Shown here piece by piece: positions 26,421 through 40,400 of a stretch of 64,000 nt of DNA (within the stretch, counting starts at the first letter, position 1; every line of letters starts with the position of its first letter). The stretch lies in the NCBI RefSeq assembly GCF_003945595.2, contig NW_024104362.1:434001-498000 (forward strand), read 5' to 3'. Made by a program: the position numbers and the translations under genes. This DNA is from Pipra filicauda. Its lineage: Eukaryota > Chordata > Aves > Passeriformes > Pipridae. Below the pieces are notes generated by a model. It was not told where the DNA came from. It ran no database searches and saw only the letters and a program-made list of their open reading frames with translations.

Positions 26421-29400
26421 ATTACTGTAAGTTTCTTACTCTCCACAACTCCTCAGTTTTATGTAAAGCTCCAGTTGTAATTAATCATTTAACTTAATAA
26501 GCAATTTATGCAGGAATTACATGCCTAAAGAGTGAAAGCAAATTCCAGTTTTTCCTGATATAAACCACTCATAAAACATGCAGTTTTCCCCTGTGCCAGC
26601 AAGACTACTGTCAAGCACACTGATGAATAAGGTGTTGCTAATTTCCCTCAGGAGAATGCCTTGAAAGGTTTGCATTGCTAACAACAACAGTACCTGAAAG
26701 ATTTGCATTTATTTTTTGCATATTTTTGAAAGGAAGTCAAGGGATGGAGGGAAAACAGGTTTAAAAGTAGTGGCAGTTTGTCACACAGAACTATCTAACT
26801 AGTGATAACCAAGAACAGACACCCCAAAAACACAGGAAGACATTTAAAACTAAGACACTTAACCCCTCCATGGCCAAAGAGACAGAGTGGGCATCGTCCA
26901 TTCACGTCAACTCAGTGCTCTTGGCATAAGAGAGGCAGAGACAGCATGCTTGCTCTCACGCTGCACTCTTTGATTAAGGATTTGGATGGAGGAGTTCAGA
27001 GGTGAGACTCTGCCAGCATTCCTCAGGCAAAAGGGTAGCAACAGCCACCTCTGAGACACAGCATGCAGAAGGAGTGAACATAAAAGAAAGGAAGCATCAC
27101 AGAACAGTGAGAAATGGTCCTAGCAGTTAAAATATATTCTACGCTGAGGCATACAGAAATATGCAGTACCTTGGTCGCACTGCATTTCAGTCCCATTTGA
27201 GCTGAGCAACTCCACAAGTATTTTGCAGAAAAGGTACATAAAAACAGTAAATATAAACCCGTCATCAACAGCTTTGTCTTCCTAGTTTTCTGGCTGCAGA
27301 TCCCCTTAAAAGCAGTTCATGAAGTCCCAAGTGTCTTCACATTGAAAGCGCTCATGTACCAACAGCCCCAAGTTGATGAAGTCTAGGATCTTGTATTTTC
27401 CTGCCAGGCTGGAATGCTAAACATCCCTCAGGCTCCTAGACAGTATGAAAATGGTCTGGGTGAACGCAATTACCTGGAGTACAATCTCTCCTTTCCTTCT
27501 GAAGAAAACTCATAATGCAGGATAGGTTATTGGAAATCGGTGTCTTGAAGGAAATGACATTGGTAATAATCAGCAGACAGAACACTTAACAGACATTTTA
27601 AATCTGTTGTAGAACGTAATACCTCTCCAAAGGAGCTGCAGGGGCTTTAGCTATGTCACCAGATAAAAAATCCTATACCGTTCTGGGGTTTGTGAACATC
27701 CAGAAGTCATTTTACAATCTACAAAAAAGTTACCATAGAGTCTGCTGTATGTGGAATCGCAAACTTGATTTTACAAGTAACTCCTAAAAGAAATGGCACA
27801 GGATAAGAAAATAACATTTTAATAAAACCCACTAGAACGGTAAGGAAGTGCAAACATAATCTCTTTGAGCATTTAAGTAGGTAATTGGTAGAATATTCCT
27901 ATGACACTGGGACAATGTAAATGTGCTTAATTTTGCAGTGTGAACAGCAACACATTGGCTTTGCTCTAAGAGCAGAGTAGTAATTCCTCACAAAGGAGGA
28001 AGAGTTCTCTTCAGGCATCCAAACCTTAACCTTTTTTTTTTTTTTCAAGATACTGCCGTTCTCTTAAACCTCAATATAATTTATGCAGCCAGTACAATTT
28101 AATACCTTAACATGTGTGAGATAACTAATAGCATAGATTTTCCTCTATTGCAATGTAAGGCTAAAAAGAAAATACAATGACCCAAACCACACCTAACCCC
28201 TTAGATCTTTTAAAAGTTTATTTGGAGTTGCTGTTCCATCTAACTTACAGCTGTATTGGAAACCAGACACAGAAGGCACAACCGGTCCAGATGTAGCAGA
28301 ACTACTCCCTCACCAGAGCATACCGTACTCCAGAGTTGTTTGTTTATTCTTAGAAATCTGACTCTGTGTCAAAGCCAAAAAACAACATCTTGAAATGAAA
28401 TGCAGTAAGTACTTGTGTTGGTGCAACTCATGGACTGAAGTTGAAAAGGCAGGCTGAAGTGCCATTTCTGTTCTGACAGCGACTATGAAAAATCCAAACC
28501 AGTTCTTCTTCAGTATTACTCAAACTAGTAATTAAACCTGACCAGTTCACTGACAGGTTGTTTATCCATACCTGGTAGGGTCTCAGAACAAAGAACCAAC
28601 TGGAGTCAGAAAAGCCCTTTCACATATCAGGTACGTGCAGCAGGTGGGCACACAGGCTGCTGAAGCAGCTGCAGCTGGTTCCACCTTGCTTTGGAGGGGC
28701 CAGGCTCTGGGATCACATCACCCAAGTGTCATACTCATACCTAGCATTGCCCACTCCCATCCCTCAGAGCTCTGCAGTCCATGGCCTGCAGAGGTGGACT
28801 TGTTTTTGCACACAGCTTTCAATTTGTGAAATCTGTACTATTTGGCTCAAGCACATTTATTGCTTATTCTACCAGCACTTGTTACATCAGAAACAGTAGG
28901 AAAAAGCTTCTGCCTGAAAAATACACAGCATAAGCTACACCGACATCCTAATAAACACATACTAGCTATGAGAAAGGAAACCACAAGCCTAGAAACCACC
29001 CCTCCAACAGGACACAGCTTCCAGGAAGTCACTATTGAGAAATTCTAATAATTTACATCACGTTTGTTTAAGGAATTATTTACAGGCAGTATACTGTATG
29101 GCAGAAATGAGAAAATAATACTGGGAGCTGGAATAAGAGCTGGAAGCAAGCAAGCAAGGCAGCAGAAAGCATGATCATAGATGCGAGCACATATTGACCA
29201 AAGTCATTAAGAAGGACTAGTTACACAAGTGACTCAGTTTAAGGTCAGTGTCAAATTCCTTTCAGTTCTTACAAAATCTGAACATCATCAGTATTCATCC
29301 CTTTCCTGGCAAAAAGTCTCATTCTTTAGATTACCTTGTTAACAGAATAATCAAGGCAGAAGAAAGTTGAAAGTTTCTTTCTGGAACAGTCAAATCAATC

Positions 29401-31556
29401 TCTGTGCAGATGATTTTCATCTTATGGGAAAAATATTCCTATTTTTCAGTTCCATCTTTGGCACAGAAGTATTTCATTCTAGTGACTGTAAACTGAAGTA
29501 CATTACCAGGTTCATTACCTCTCACATGCAGAAATATACTCTTCTGTAACTTATACCTGTCTGGCTAAGGCATTTCATGTCGCTACAGACTGCCAGGCCA
29601 CAGGAAGGGACACGACCAACCAACCAAACATTCATGTACTCAGAAAGCTATGAAATTCCTGGGGCAACAGGCCACTCAGAAATTACTAAGGGCCTCAGGA
29701 GGCTGAGGAGGCAGCCAGTGGGCAGCCGGTGGGCAGCTTCAGTGGAATATAGGGGGGAGGACCAAAACAAACAAAACCCACCCAAACCCCCCATACCCTA
29801 ATAATTAAAGTACAATTTCTAAACTTTATGGGGTGAATAATTCAACTGGTCTCCACAGAGGCTTGATATTTCGCATTCAAGAACAAACATCCATTTCATC
29901 ACTGTGGCCGTTTGAATTTTAAGAGTTCCTTTGCCAGTGGTAAAAGGATCCCATAAAATAGGAAGCAGCTTTATTGCTTTTTATTGTTCTTTCAGGCAAG
30001 AACTATTTTAATCTCACCAGAACTTTCTGTAGGCTGTTAACAAACAGGCAGGTCATTTGTGCACAGCCTTTCACCTCATCATACCAGAAAAGAAAGAAAA
30101 TGATACTTAGAAAATGGTAGTAGGAAAATGGAAAAAGCAGTTCTGTTTAAAGAAAAACAAAACGAAGAGCACATTCACATTGCCAATAAGAAAGACTTGG
30201 AAGATTCACTTCCTAGCTCCAAAACCTTACATTTTTATAACATGAAAAGCAAGATGTTTGGTACTTGGTTAACCAAGTTACATAACTCAGAGTGACAACT
30301 GGCCAAGCTTCTTTAATCTGTGTAAGGATACTAACATTTGAGGATTGAAAACAGAAGTGTAGCAATTAAGGCTTCTGACATTTTTAACAGTGTACAATCA
30401 AAGAGATTTTCTTCTAATGGAATTACAAATCAGAAGTGTGTCTTCTTTAGGCATATTAACAAGCTTGCATTTACTGCTGTCAGCATTAGCCCTCCCAGTA
30501 CAGCCATCATACAAATAATCAATGAAAATAGTTTGCAAAATGCCAGTCCGATATTAGTCAGAGTTTACCAAGGAAAGATCTCTACGTTTAGCGAACAAGA
30601 GTAGCATTTTTCAGCAAGGAAACTGGTTTGTCAACAACCACTCTTCTCCCACACAAAACCTCTGGCAATGCTGGCTCAGAGCAATGCTAGCTTCATCTAC
30701 AGGCGGGAAAAAAGGCGTCCCTTTGTACCATCAGTTTTGTGCCCTTTCAATAGCAGCTCTGGTGGTAGATTAGTGTGGACAATCACAGTGACCATCTGCA
30801 ACTATGAGACAGTTCGATAGTTGCAAGACTAACTTAAGTTCAGCATCACCACATCTTGCCCTGCTGAGTCTTTCATATGGCTTTGAAAAACTTAATGAAA
30901 ATGGATACATTCAAAGCTGAATAAAAAGAGGTCTCAACAGGCTTGACCCTCAACCTAAACAATGGAACTGTAACGCTGGCACCATTGTAGCAACACGACA
31001 GATGTAGGTTGTGTTAGCTTTCATCCGTAGCTGTGACTGATAGCTTGCAATTTGCTGACAAGACGTCTAGTTTCCATTTTTATTTAGTTTGTAGGCATGA
31101 ATTTCAAGGGTTCAATTAAGATGGAAGATGCACATTTTTTTTCTCCCAGTTGTTCGTAAATTCTTGCAAAGACTATAATCAGCATGTGTCACTGACCTAG
31201 GAACATTCTTATACTAAATGCACCCTGAAGAATTTATTCTAAAATTACTCAGTGTAAGGTTGGTTTAAAAAGTTTAGGGAGAAATATTACTGCTTGAACA
31301 AAAAGGTTAATTCACAAAATCTTTAGTATCAGTGCAGTATATAGCTTTAACAGCTATATACTAGTATTTTCCTGTTTGATTTAATTATGTAATCTAAGTT
31401 GTATGAAATTTTGTTAATTAGCTGCATAAATCCATCCGTCATAAGCACACATTCACTGCCAGTACATCCCAACCATGTGATCTGTCCTATTTGGATCAAG
31501 GTGAGAAACTGCTTTATACTGGAGCTGGGGAAAAATAGGCAAACAAACAAAATCTC

Positions 31557-32198
31557 CTAGATACTTGAAGAGCAGTCACAAGACCCACCTGGGTTAGGGC
31601 AACCCCCAGTATCAATACAGGCCAGGGGATGAACAGATCGAGGGCAGCGCTGCCAAGAAGGCTTGGGGTGCTGGTGAATGAGAGGATGGACATAAGCCAG
31701 CAATGTCTGCCTGCAGCCCAGAAAGCCAGTGGTATTCTGGGCTGCATCGAAAGCAGCAGGTGGCCAGAAGGTCGAGTGAGGGGATTCAGTCTCTACTCCA
31801 CTCTGACGAGACCCCATCTGGAGGACTGCATCCAGCTCTAGGGTCCTCAGCACAAGAAGGACATCAGCCTGTTGGAGCGAGTCCAGGGGATGGCCACCAG
31901 AGGGATGGAGTACCTCTCCTATGAGGGAAGGCTAAAATAATTGGGATTGCTCATCCTGGAGAATTAAAAGCTTCAAGATGACCTTACTGCAGCCTTCCAC
32001 TACCTGAAGGGAGCCTACAAGGAAGATGGAGAGAGACTTGCTACAAGGTAGTGACAGGACAAGGTGCAATGGCTTCAAACTAAAAGAATGTAGGTTTAGA
32101 GTAGATATAAGGAAGAAATTCTTTACTGCGAAGATACTGAGGCACAGGTTGCCCAGAGAAGTTGTGGCTGCCCCGTCCCTGGAAGTGTTCAAGGTCAG
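31557..32198 (+). mobile_element. CR1 copy, RT C-terminus to 3' UTR, broken at right
   Basis: The plus strand contains the CR1 ORF2 tail (LGVLVNERMDISQQC, then AAQKASGILGCIESS) and the region translating to TRPHLEDCIQL before a stop, followed by the 3' UTR series (AGGCACAGGTTGCCCAGAGA, CCCCGTCCCTGGAAGTGTTC). It stops at CAAGGTCAG where LTR-like sequence begins. Several in-frame stops and frameshifts show it is dead. Only about 650 bases are preserved. Confidence 0.88.
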
Positions 32199-32520
32199 TG
32201 TCTAGGTTTGAGACAATTTGGAGGGGTGGAGACCTTGGACAGAAGTCTCCTCCCTTGGATACAGTACCCTTGGTTTCTCCAATAGAGAGACCAAATAAGC
32301 CCAGATGAAACTGAAAAAATAATTTTTTACCAAGAATGCCAATAACAATACTGATAAACCTGGGTTAAACTGACCAATGAGAGGGAACTTCCCAAGTTCT
32401 ATCCACTGGACCAAACTGAGATGGCAGCTGGAAAAAACACATGTGGCCACAGGACAGACAAGATGGCCACCCTTCAACATAGTTTGCCTCCCCCATGCCT
32501 GGAAAACCTGGCAAGAATAG
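32199..32520 (+). mobile_element. Probable LTR-derived insert between two CR1 copies
   Basis: CR1 homology stops abruptly at 32198 and is replaced by TGTCTAGGTTTGAGACAATT and about 300 bases rich in short motifs such as ACCAAATAAGCCCAGATGAA and ATTGACCAATGAG-like sequence. Starting with TG, at a sharp break in CR1, and recalling songbird LTRs from memory, it is likely an LTR fragment. A clean CA end and target-site duplication were not found, although GTCAG precedes the insert and recurs at 32528-32532 and 32551-32555. Identity is uncertain. Confidence 0.45.
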
Positions 32521-32529
32521 TTAGAGAGT

Positions 32530-34480
32530 CAGCACTTTGGAGCTCTGGAGAGTCAGTGGTTGGAGTGAGGCTGCGGTGCTAGTACAGGCAGCTGGAAGGG
32601 TAAGCACATGCAATCCAGGAGGTCTGTGGACCACCTGGATAATAACCTCCTGACATGGGTGATCAAGGGGCCAATTAATGGGAGATGCTGTGTTCGACTT
32701 CATACTTACAAATCGGAAAAACTGGTCAGGAATGTGAAGGCTGGAGTGGTCATGGCTGCAATGATCATGAGGTGATGGAGTTCAGGATCACATGACGAGG
32801 GAACGAGACAAATAGCAGGACAACAGCCCTGGACCTCAGTAGAGTAGACTTTGGTCTGTTCAGGGACCTGCTAGCAGCTCACAGAACACTGTCCTGGAGA
32901 GAAGAGGGTCTAGGGCAGCTGCTTGGTTTTCAAGGATCACCTTGTCCAAGCTCAAGAATGGTCTGCCCTGATGAGCAGAAAGTCAAGCAAGAGTGGCAGG
33001 AGGCCTAAATAGATGAATAAGGAGCTCTTGTCAAAACTTGTCAAAACTCAAATGTAAGAAGGCATGTGAGGGGAGGCAACAGGGACAGGTGATCCAGGAA
33101 GAATACAAAGACACCATCCAAGCATGCAAGGAGGAAGTTAAGAAAGCCAAAGCCTGTCTGGTGTTGCATCTTGCTAGGGACATGAAGGACAACAAGAAGG
33201 GCTTCTGCAAGTGTATCAACAACAAAAAGAAGATGAGGGAAAAATGCGAGGCCACTGCGGAATGGAGCAGTGAACATGGCGACAAAGGACAGAGAAAACA
33301 CAGAGATGTTCGATGACATCTTCACTTCAGATTTGAGTGGCAAGATTTCCCTTTGGCATTCTCAGGTTCCTGAGACCTAAGGGAAAGTCAGGAGCAACCA
33401 AGACTTACCCTCGGTACGAGTGAATTAGTCTAGCAAACACGCAAACCAGACGTACCTAAATCCACTAGACCTGATGGCCACACCCATGAATGCTGAAAGC
33501 TGGTTAATGCCACTACAAGGCAACTCTTGATTATCTTCGAAAGGTCGCAGCTATTGAGAGAGGTTACTCAGGACTAGAAAAAAGCAAATGCAACTCCTAA
33601 CCTCAAGAAGGAAAAGGAGAAAGATCCATGAACTACAGTTCTGCCAGTTTCAACAGGATACACCAAGGAAGGTGAAGGAGAAAGTAATTCTGGAAATAGT
33701 TTCCAAACATATTAAGGACAAGAAGGTGATTTCGAATAGTCAGTATGCAATTATGAAAGAAAATCAGGCTTGACTAAACTGATAACATTCTACAATGAGA
33801 TGACTGCCTAGGCAGATGAGGGAAGAACAGTGGATACTGTCTATCTTGACTTTAGTAAGGCTTTCAGCACTGTTCTCCTACAATAACCTCATGGAAAAAC
33901 AGACAGAAGTATGGGCTAGATGAACAAACACTGGGGTGGACTGAAAACAGATTGAACTGTCAGCCTCAAAGGTTTATGATCAGCAGTATGAAGTCCAGCT
34001 GCAGGCCAGTGATCAGTGGCATACTCCAGCGGCTGATAGTGGGGCCAGTACTCTATAACATCTTCATTAATAACCTGGGTGACTGGTCAGAGTGCATCCT
34101 CAGTAAGCCTACTGATAACACAAAACTGAGAAGAGCAAGTTGATACACCATATGGTTGTGCTGTCACTAGGAAGGCACTGCCAGCAGGTCGAGGAAGGTG
34201 ATTTTTTGTCTCTACTCAGAACTGCTGAGATCTTATCTGCAGTGCTGTGTCCAATTCTGGGATTCCCAGTACAGTGGGCATGCGAGAGTGAGTTCAGCAA
34301 AGGACCACAAAAATGATTAAAGCACTAGACCACTATTCATTCTGAAGAAAAGGTTCAAGGTGGATCTTAACCATAAGCAAAAACATATAGTGGGGGACAG
34401 AGGGAAGGGAGAGAGAAGATGGAGCCAAACAATTCTCAGTGATGCCTATGGAAAGAACAAGATGCAACATGCACTAATTG
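32530..34480 (+). mobile_element. CR1 copy with decayed endonuclease/reverse transcriptase ORF
   Basis: A nearly 2-kb CR1 body. From 32700 it follows the ORF2 link between endonuclease and reverse transcriptase. At 33038-33270 the frame includes KDTIQACKEEVKKAKACL and KKGFCKCINNKKK. At 33690-33730 it contains ILEIVSKHIKDKKVISNSQ, and at 33842-33865 the RT motif YLDFSKAF is intact. At about 34030-34120 it includes RLIVGPVLYNIFINNLGDWS. The catalytic FADD box region at 34108-34119 now reads PTDN, so the second aspartate is lost. Stops and frameshifts interrupt the frame throughout, and the sequence after 34200 jumps ahead, indicating an internal deletion. The element is inactive and antisense to SRGAP1. 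Confidence 0.88.
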
Positions 34481-35432
34481 ATATTTGGGGAAAAAAAAAG
34501 ACCTTTTTAATTTGCACTCTCAAGTTACTAATATCTCCCTTACATGAGGTTGCTGTACCAATCCTTGTGACAAACAAGAACCAGCCATGATCAAGTCAGG
34601 CAACAGGAAGAGCCATTTAGTCGCACATTCTATAAATGCAACACAATGTCCCTGCCTCTCCTTCCTGGTAAAGAATCCCACATGCCAGCTGAGGTTGTTC
34701 CAAGGGAAGACAATAGCTTTCTTTGGCAAATATATTACTCATTTGGGATGCAGTAAAGGGGATGCAAGATGTGGGTCAGAGCAGGAGATTTAAATAAGTT
34801 TCAAGTACACTGCTACTATGAAGTATCCTTTACACCTCTGCAACTAAGATGCACTGTGTTCTGCGCTTAAATGGAGTTTGCTGCTCACACCGTAAAAATG
34901 GAATGTTATATTTCTAGAACAGTCCACAAAATAAAGTTTTGAGCAACAAAGATCACAGCAGTTATTTAACATAAAAGGCTATGCCCTTCTTTTTCAAAAG
35001 CCTGACCAGAAGTCCAATGAAATCAATAGCTGCTTTCTTCTGAATTTAGGAGTTTTGTTAGGTCCTTTAAAGGGACGTGAATTTTGCTCTGGAAAGTACT
35101 CTCTTGATAGGAAAGAGCAGAAGGCAGTAAAACACCCAGAGATAGATAATTAGGGAAATGGACTATCTCAAGCCATGTCCGAGAGCTCTTCTACCCAAAC
35201 AAGGAGTAGAATCAATCGTTTCCCAGACAACAGCAGTCTTTTGTCATTGTTGGATTTGGTGTTTAAACTGCAGAGGACAGGCATAGGACAGATGGCCAAT
35301 GCTTAAGCACAACCATCTTTTTGAGGTGTTCCTTTAAAGAACTCATTTAAGACAGGAGATTATTCAATTGTCTCATCACACATAATAAGCCAGTAAACAT
35401 TAGATAAGCCAGCGCAAAAGAAAATCAGCTTC

Positions 35433-35480
35433 AAATCTGCTAGGTTTCCTCTTACCAAATCTGCTAGGTTTCCTCTTATC
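35433..35480. repeat. 24-bp tandem duplication, nearly exact
   Basis: The units at 35433-35456 and 35457-35480 both begin AAATCTGCTAGGTTTCCTCT and differ at one base near the end, so the duplication is recent relative to the surrounding sequence. Confidence 0.9.
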
Positions 35481-37239
35481 TGTTGAGAAGTGGAGACTAC
35501 AGTTTAGGTTTTTTGCCGAAGATAATTTCGTAGACAAATTAAGAAACCCTTGAAGCTACTACGTATTATTCCTTAAAGGCGCCAGTTTTATAATTTATTG
35601 CTCACTGGCAACTTGCTGAGACTGTACAGAAGGTTATTGACTTCAAGACCTCAACAAAACAGAGCAATGTACACCCCAGAACACACCAGAAAAGATTTAT
35701 TGTCATTCTTCGTATTTAAAGGAAATACTGCATTGTATTTAGATTACATAAACTAAGTATAAAGATGAGCAATGGAAGAATGCAATTACAATGTATGTGC
35801 CAACCTAAACCCAAAATATTATAAGTTTAAACACTCCTATTAATTTCACATTGCAATAAAGGTATTTCCTACATGAAAAATTAAAGCGAGCAGGAAAACC
35901 CCAAGCCAAAACACTGAATAAGTTGAAAAACATTGTAAAATATCTTGACGCAGATGCTCAGGGATGGGGACAAGGTAAATCTTATTTTAAGAGCTTCCCA
36001 AGTAAAAATTACTGGTTTATTGTAAACTCAGCACTTCACTTTGTAAACAGACTTGCTTCTTCCAAACTTCCTTCACCCCATCCATTGTTTCATTTATCCG
36101 ATTTAACACAAGTTTCTCTCACACAAAGCAAAAAAGAATGCAATTGAAACTCCGGTCCTAATTAAAGGTTTCCTTTTTCTATTATGAACCTTACTTGACT
36201 GTTCAATACTATTGCCCAGAACAATACATATTTAAATCTCTAATCCCCACAAGGGAAGAGAGTCCATTTGGAGTTCTGCAGTAACTATAACAACCTTGCT
36301 TGGGGACAAAATACTATTAAAAAATGTGTTAATCTAAACTTTCTTCCCAACTCTAACACTCCACATCCACTGATCTTTACATTTCTAAGATTTTGTACAC
36401 TTACAGCCATGTGCAGTTGCCTCCTGCACCAGCTTGCGAGGTTTGAACTGCGGAGAGGGTGGACGTACAGACGATTACGAGACAGAGTTACTCAGAATTA
36501 GACACATGTCAGTGTCAGAACACACCACAAGATTTGCACTACCACCCACGAGACTTTTGAAAACAAAAGGGACCTCCACAAACAGCTGCATATCTCAAAC
36601 TCTAGCCCTGGCAATCAGTAGCAAGACATTTAGGACAGCAGCTTTCAGACAGGCTATAGATTTTGCACTCAAAGATAAAAGAGACCAAAAAGTTCACACC
36701 ACTCAAAAGAAATGCAAAACTTACTTTCCCAGCTCTGCTTTTCGTAGGCAACCTGCAAATATGAGCCTGCAGCTAACTGAGCTATTTAGCCTGCAGGATG
36801 ATAAAGAACCACAATATCAATACCACTCATAAATTCCACAGGTGGGAGCCACTGACCACAACAGTGTCAACCCGCTGAACACATCTTGCTAGAAATTTGC
36901 AGATGACTACTGAAATGGTGGTGTTCAGTTCTGTTTGGAGACATAATATAATCTAAGAGGCTCCCAAGGGAAATGCCTTACAGCTCCTCATTCATCTCTT
37001 GACCAAGCATATTACCTTCCTACATGTAATTCCAAGTTTGATCATGATATAGGCAAGTGCACATTCAGTAGTGGAACAGCATCTGTAACCAGTCCCCAAC
37101 CACCTAATGTGGTGCACACATGCCTCAATTATGTGATATGCATCTCAGGTCACAAGACAACAGTAAAGGTAGTTGTAACAGAAGGAAGGTATGTAGGTTT
37201 GTGAGGAACTGTGGCAGACAAAGTAAGAATCCGGTTATA

Positions 37240-37314
37240 CAAAAACAACAACAAAAAAACCAAACTAACAAAACAAACAAAACAACCACAACCACCCCCC
37301 CCACACACACACAT
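37240..37314. repeat. AAC/AAAC-rich tract ending in C-run and CA repeats
   Basis: The plus strand has A and C almost exclusively (AACAACAAC, AAACAAAC units, then CCCCCCCC and CACACACAC). It produces low-complexity open frames on both strands that are not genes. Confidence 0.9.
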
Positions 37315-37473
37315 TGTAATAATAAGTTGGTCCACAGCTTGCCCCAGAATCCTACCCAGAGCAGCTCTCTGGATGGAGGTGATTCTGATAGCCTGGATCT
37401 GGTCTAGGTTGGCTATGTTTGTTCAAGGCTACAAAGTATCATCACTATGGATTCAAGGCCTTGCATTACAAGT

Positions 37474-37488
37474 AAAAAAAAAAAAAAA
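37474..37488. repeat. Poly-A run (15 A)
   Basis: Homopolymer without recognisable adjacent retroposon. Confidence 0.85.
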
Positions 37489-40400
37489 TCATCACTTTCT
37501 GGTTAGTGTTATGTATTTTATACACAGACAATGTTCAGCAACATAATCCTGTCACCAAAACACTTCTCCTATGACAATGTTTAGAAAAATAAATAATTTA
37601 GGGAATTAATGATACACCTGTAAAGCAACTCAGCAAACTTATTTGAAATACAAACTCAAAGCTGTTTAATATTAACACAACTTTTGTTCAGGAGGCAAAA
37701 ATCATTCTTGTTCAATATTCTATGGAACATCCATTCCATCAATATTGCAATTTCAGAGCTAAACATATTAATAGGGTCATAAATATTCAGATTATGTAAT
37801 AAAGACAGTGAAAGCAGATGATAAAATGCTGTTAACATTCATTTACAGCAGCTGGGAAGGCCCTGCCAAATGTTGCTTTACATAACAGGTCGTGATGCTC
37901 TGACTGCATTAAGCTTTCAGATCACTCTTCCTTTATCTGCTATGATTTTGAACACAATATGAGACAGAGCAGACTAACCAAGGGATTTAGAAGCCCTTTC
38001 AAGCACACCAACATTTCAAAGGTTTAAAAGATTAAAACATCAAAAAGGGCCTTGTGGTTACTACATTTGTGCTTTTGCATTTCATAGTGCAGACATGAAA
38101 GTGACATTCACATCTTTCTCCACTACCTCCACAATTCAGTGCTGCCAATAAATTTTAAAAGCAAGTTTATTTTATTAAACCATGCTCTAGTTAAGCTATA
38201 TGCAAAAAGGAAGTAAGGGTCAGTAAACCGAAAACATCACCACTACAGTTTTCACAAGGCATATTGAGTACTACTGAAATGTTCTATAATGTCTGCACAA
38301 TCCTGTCCACTACTTACACTGATTTTATCTTGGAAGTTGCATCTGAGTCAAGTGATAGTTCTTGCTTTGCTCCAGTATATTCTGCATTACATTTCCTTTG
38401 TTTCAGAATAATCTCTGCTGCAATTAAGAAGTCAGGATTTCCAAAGCATGGGTCAGAGCCAACAAGCTCTCAAGAAAGGATCAGCCACACACATCAACTG
38501 TGGGACTAGATCTGAATGTTTTACTGTAAAAAATGATGACTCATAGTTCATTTGTTTTTGCATATTCCCACCACAAAATTAAGCCCAATTCTGCAGACAT
38601 TATGGAAATTAGTAGCCCTAGGAAGGTTAAGAGCTCTAGTGAGGTCAACAAATTCATGTATGTGAAGTAAACAAGGCTATGCATAACAGGACACACAGCA
38701 GCTACTATTCTGCTTGTAAAAGCAGTACCACTTCATTCGTCCCTCCAGTCCTACATTAGTTAGCAACTATTCAGAGCACTGAATACATTCAAAGCCTAAT
38801 GCTTTAACTGACTGAAATTTTACTGCAGTGGGTCTCAAGCTTTTCCTGTAGTCCAGGCTCAATAGAGAACGCTGACATGTCTATACACAATTAAGAAGTC
38901 TCCTCAGCACTTAAGGGCTCCGGCTCCACCTCATCTGTGTGGAGCACTGCTTCCGCAAGGCCCACCTCATCACTTGGAAAACCACCTAAATATCAGATGC
39001 TGGCAAAAATCTTAGCCACCACAGGAAAATTAAAATTCACAAAGAAAAACATCAGTTTCATCAATACTCATTTAATGTTGTGAAGTCTGTATCAAATTAC
39101 AAGGAACTTGGTACTCATTTTTTGATGCAAGTACATTTACCTTCAACCAACTTAAGGAGACTCTTGTTGGTCCATTCAGTCCCCTGAAATTAATATGTCT
39201 CTTTAAATTAAGTCCTCTTGCTCAAGTTAGATCAGAGTCTGACTTAGAAGAGACCAAAGATGTTTGGGGGTTTTTTTCCCCTAAGTCAGGTCTGTTTGCA
39301 CAAGAACTACAGAAAAGGTATGTTCTCCTAAAATCACAGACTCTTAAGATGAAATTCAAAGGGGTAATTCCAAGGTTATAAACACACTGTAATAGGAACA
39401 ATGGCTCATATGATCCTAGTAACAGGTCTGAATCCCCACTGCACTACACAATGTTCAAACTGCAACCTAAAAAGCTCTTTCTCAGAGTATCTTGCAAACA
39501 GACCTACGAGCAAGGTGGAGTTTTCAGTGATCATAGCTAATCCCATGATCTCACATACTACTGGTATCTTACAAACTAAGAAAAAAACTAATTACAGAGA
39601 CATAATAAAAAAGTATTTAAATTAACTTTCAAATATCCTAACATAAGCAATGCTAAACAAAAATGAAGCCGCCTAATGTAAACAGCATGTCTCTGCAAGC
39701 CAGATATTACAACTGAAAAGACGACAGATTACATGTAAATACTTAGAGATCTGAAGTTTCTATTAAGTCTTCATGTATATGCTATCTCCTTATTTACAGT
39801 ATCTCTGAAGCTTATAAGCATACTCTTATCCAGTAGGAACTACTTCTGATTCAGGATGCATCAGCTATTCATTTAATCCAACAGTCAATCATAATTTATA
39901 AAAAAAAAAAAAGTCATCAAATGAATAGTGAGATAAATTATTGGATAACCAAGTGAAGTGCAGAACAGAAATAAGAACAAATTGTTCTTTCCAATGCAAA
40001 ACATGCCAGTGTACAAGTTCAGAAGAATACCTGAAGGGTCGTCTTAAATCCCCTTTTAAATGAGGTTAAAAAGAATTTGGACGTTTCCATCATTTCCATC
40101 TTCTTGCCTGATTCTTAGCTACAGTACTTTGCATACGGCTGTTCACACAACCTGACTTCACCACATACAGCTGCAGCAGTACAAGTAAAGAACAGGCATG
40201 TTAATACACTCAAGTAAAGCCCCAAATCAATAACAAGTACCTTGGCTTCTTGAAGGACTGTCTGCTGCCCTACAATACAGTTCTGCAAAGGAAATAACCT
40301 GATCAACTGTCATGACTGGTAAAGAGTTCTTCAGTTGTTCTTCATAGTTCCTCCTTACAGCTATATTAATGCACTGTAAACATTCACCTCTAGTCTCTAA

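Larger units (their letters stand above)
20716..31556. other. Intron sequence, mostly featureless
   Basis: The first 430 bases (20716-21146) stay open on the minus strand in frame with the CR1 to the left, but their identity is unknown. Beyond that, only AT-rich sequence, simple repeats at 22568 and 23979, a poly-T near 28031 and a 21-bp duplication at 26379 were noticed. A G-rich then C-rich patch lies at about 29690-29800. Confidence 0.55.

Noticed and set aside
36434..36832. 132-codon plus-strand frame in the intron
   Set aside because: No domain, no convincing splice or promoter context; likely chance.
37120..37546. Several low-complexity frames on both strands
   Set aside because: Produced by the AAC/CA-rich simple repeat at 37240-37314.
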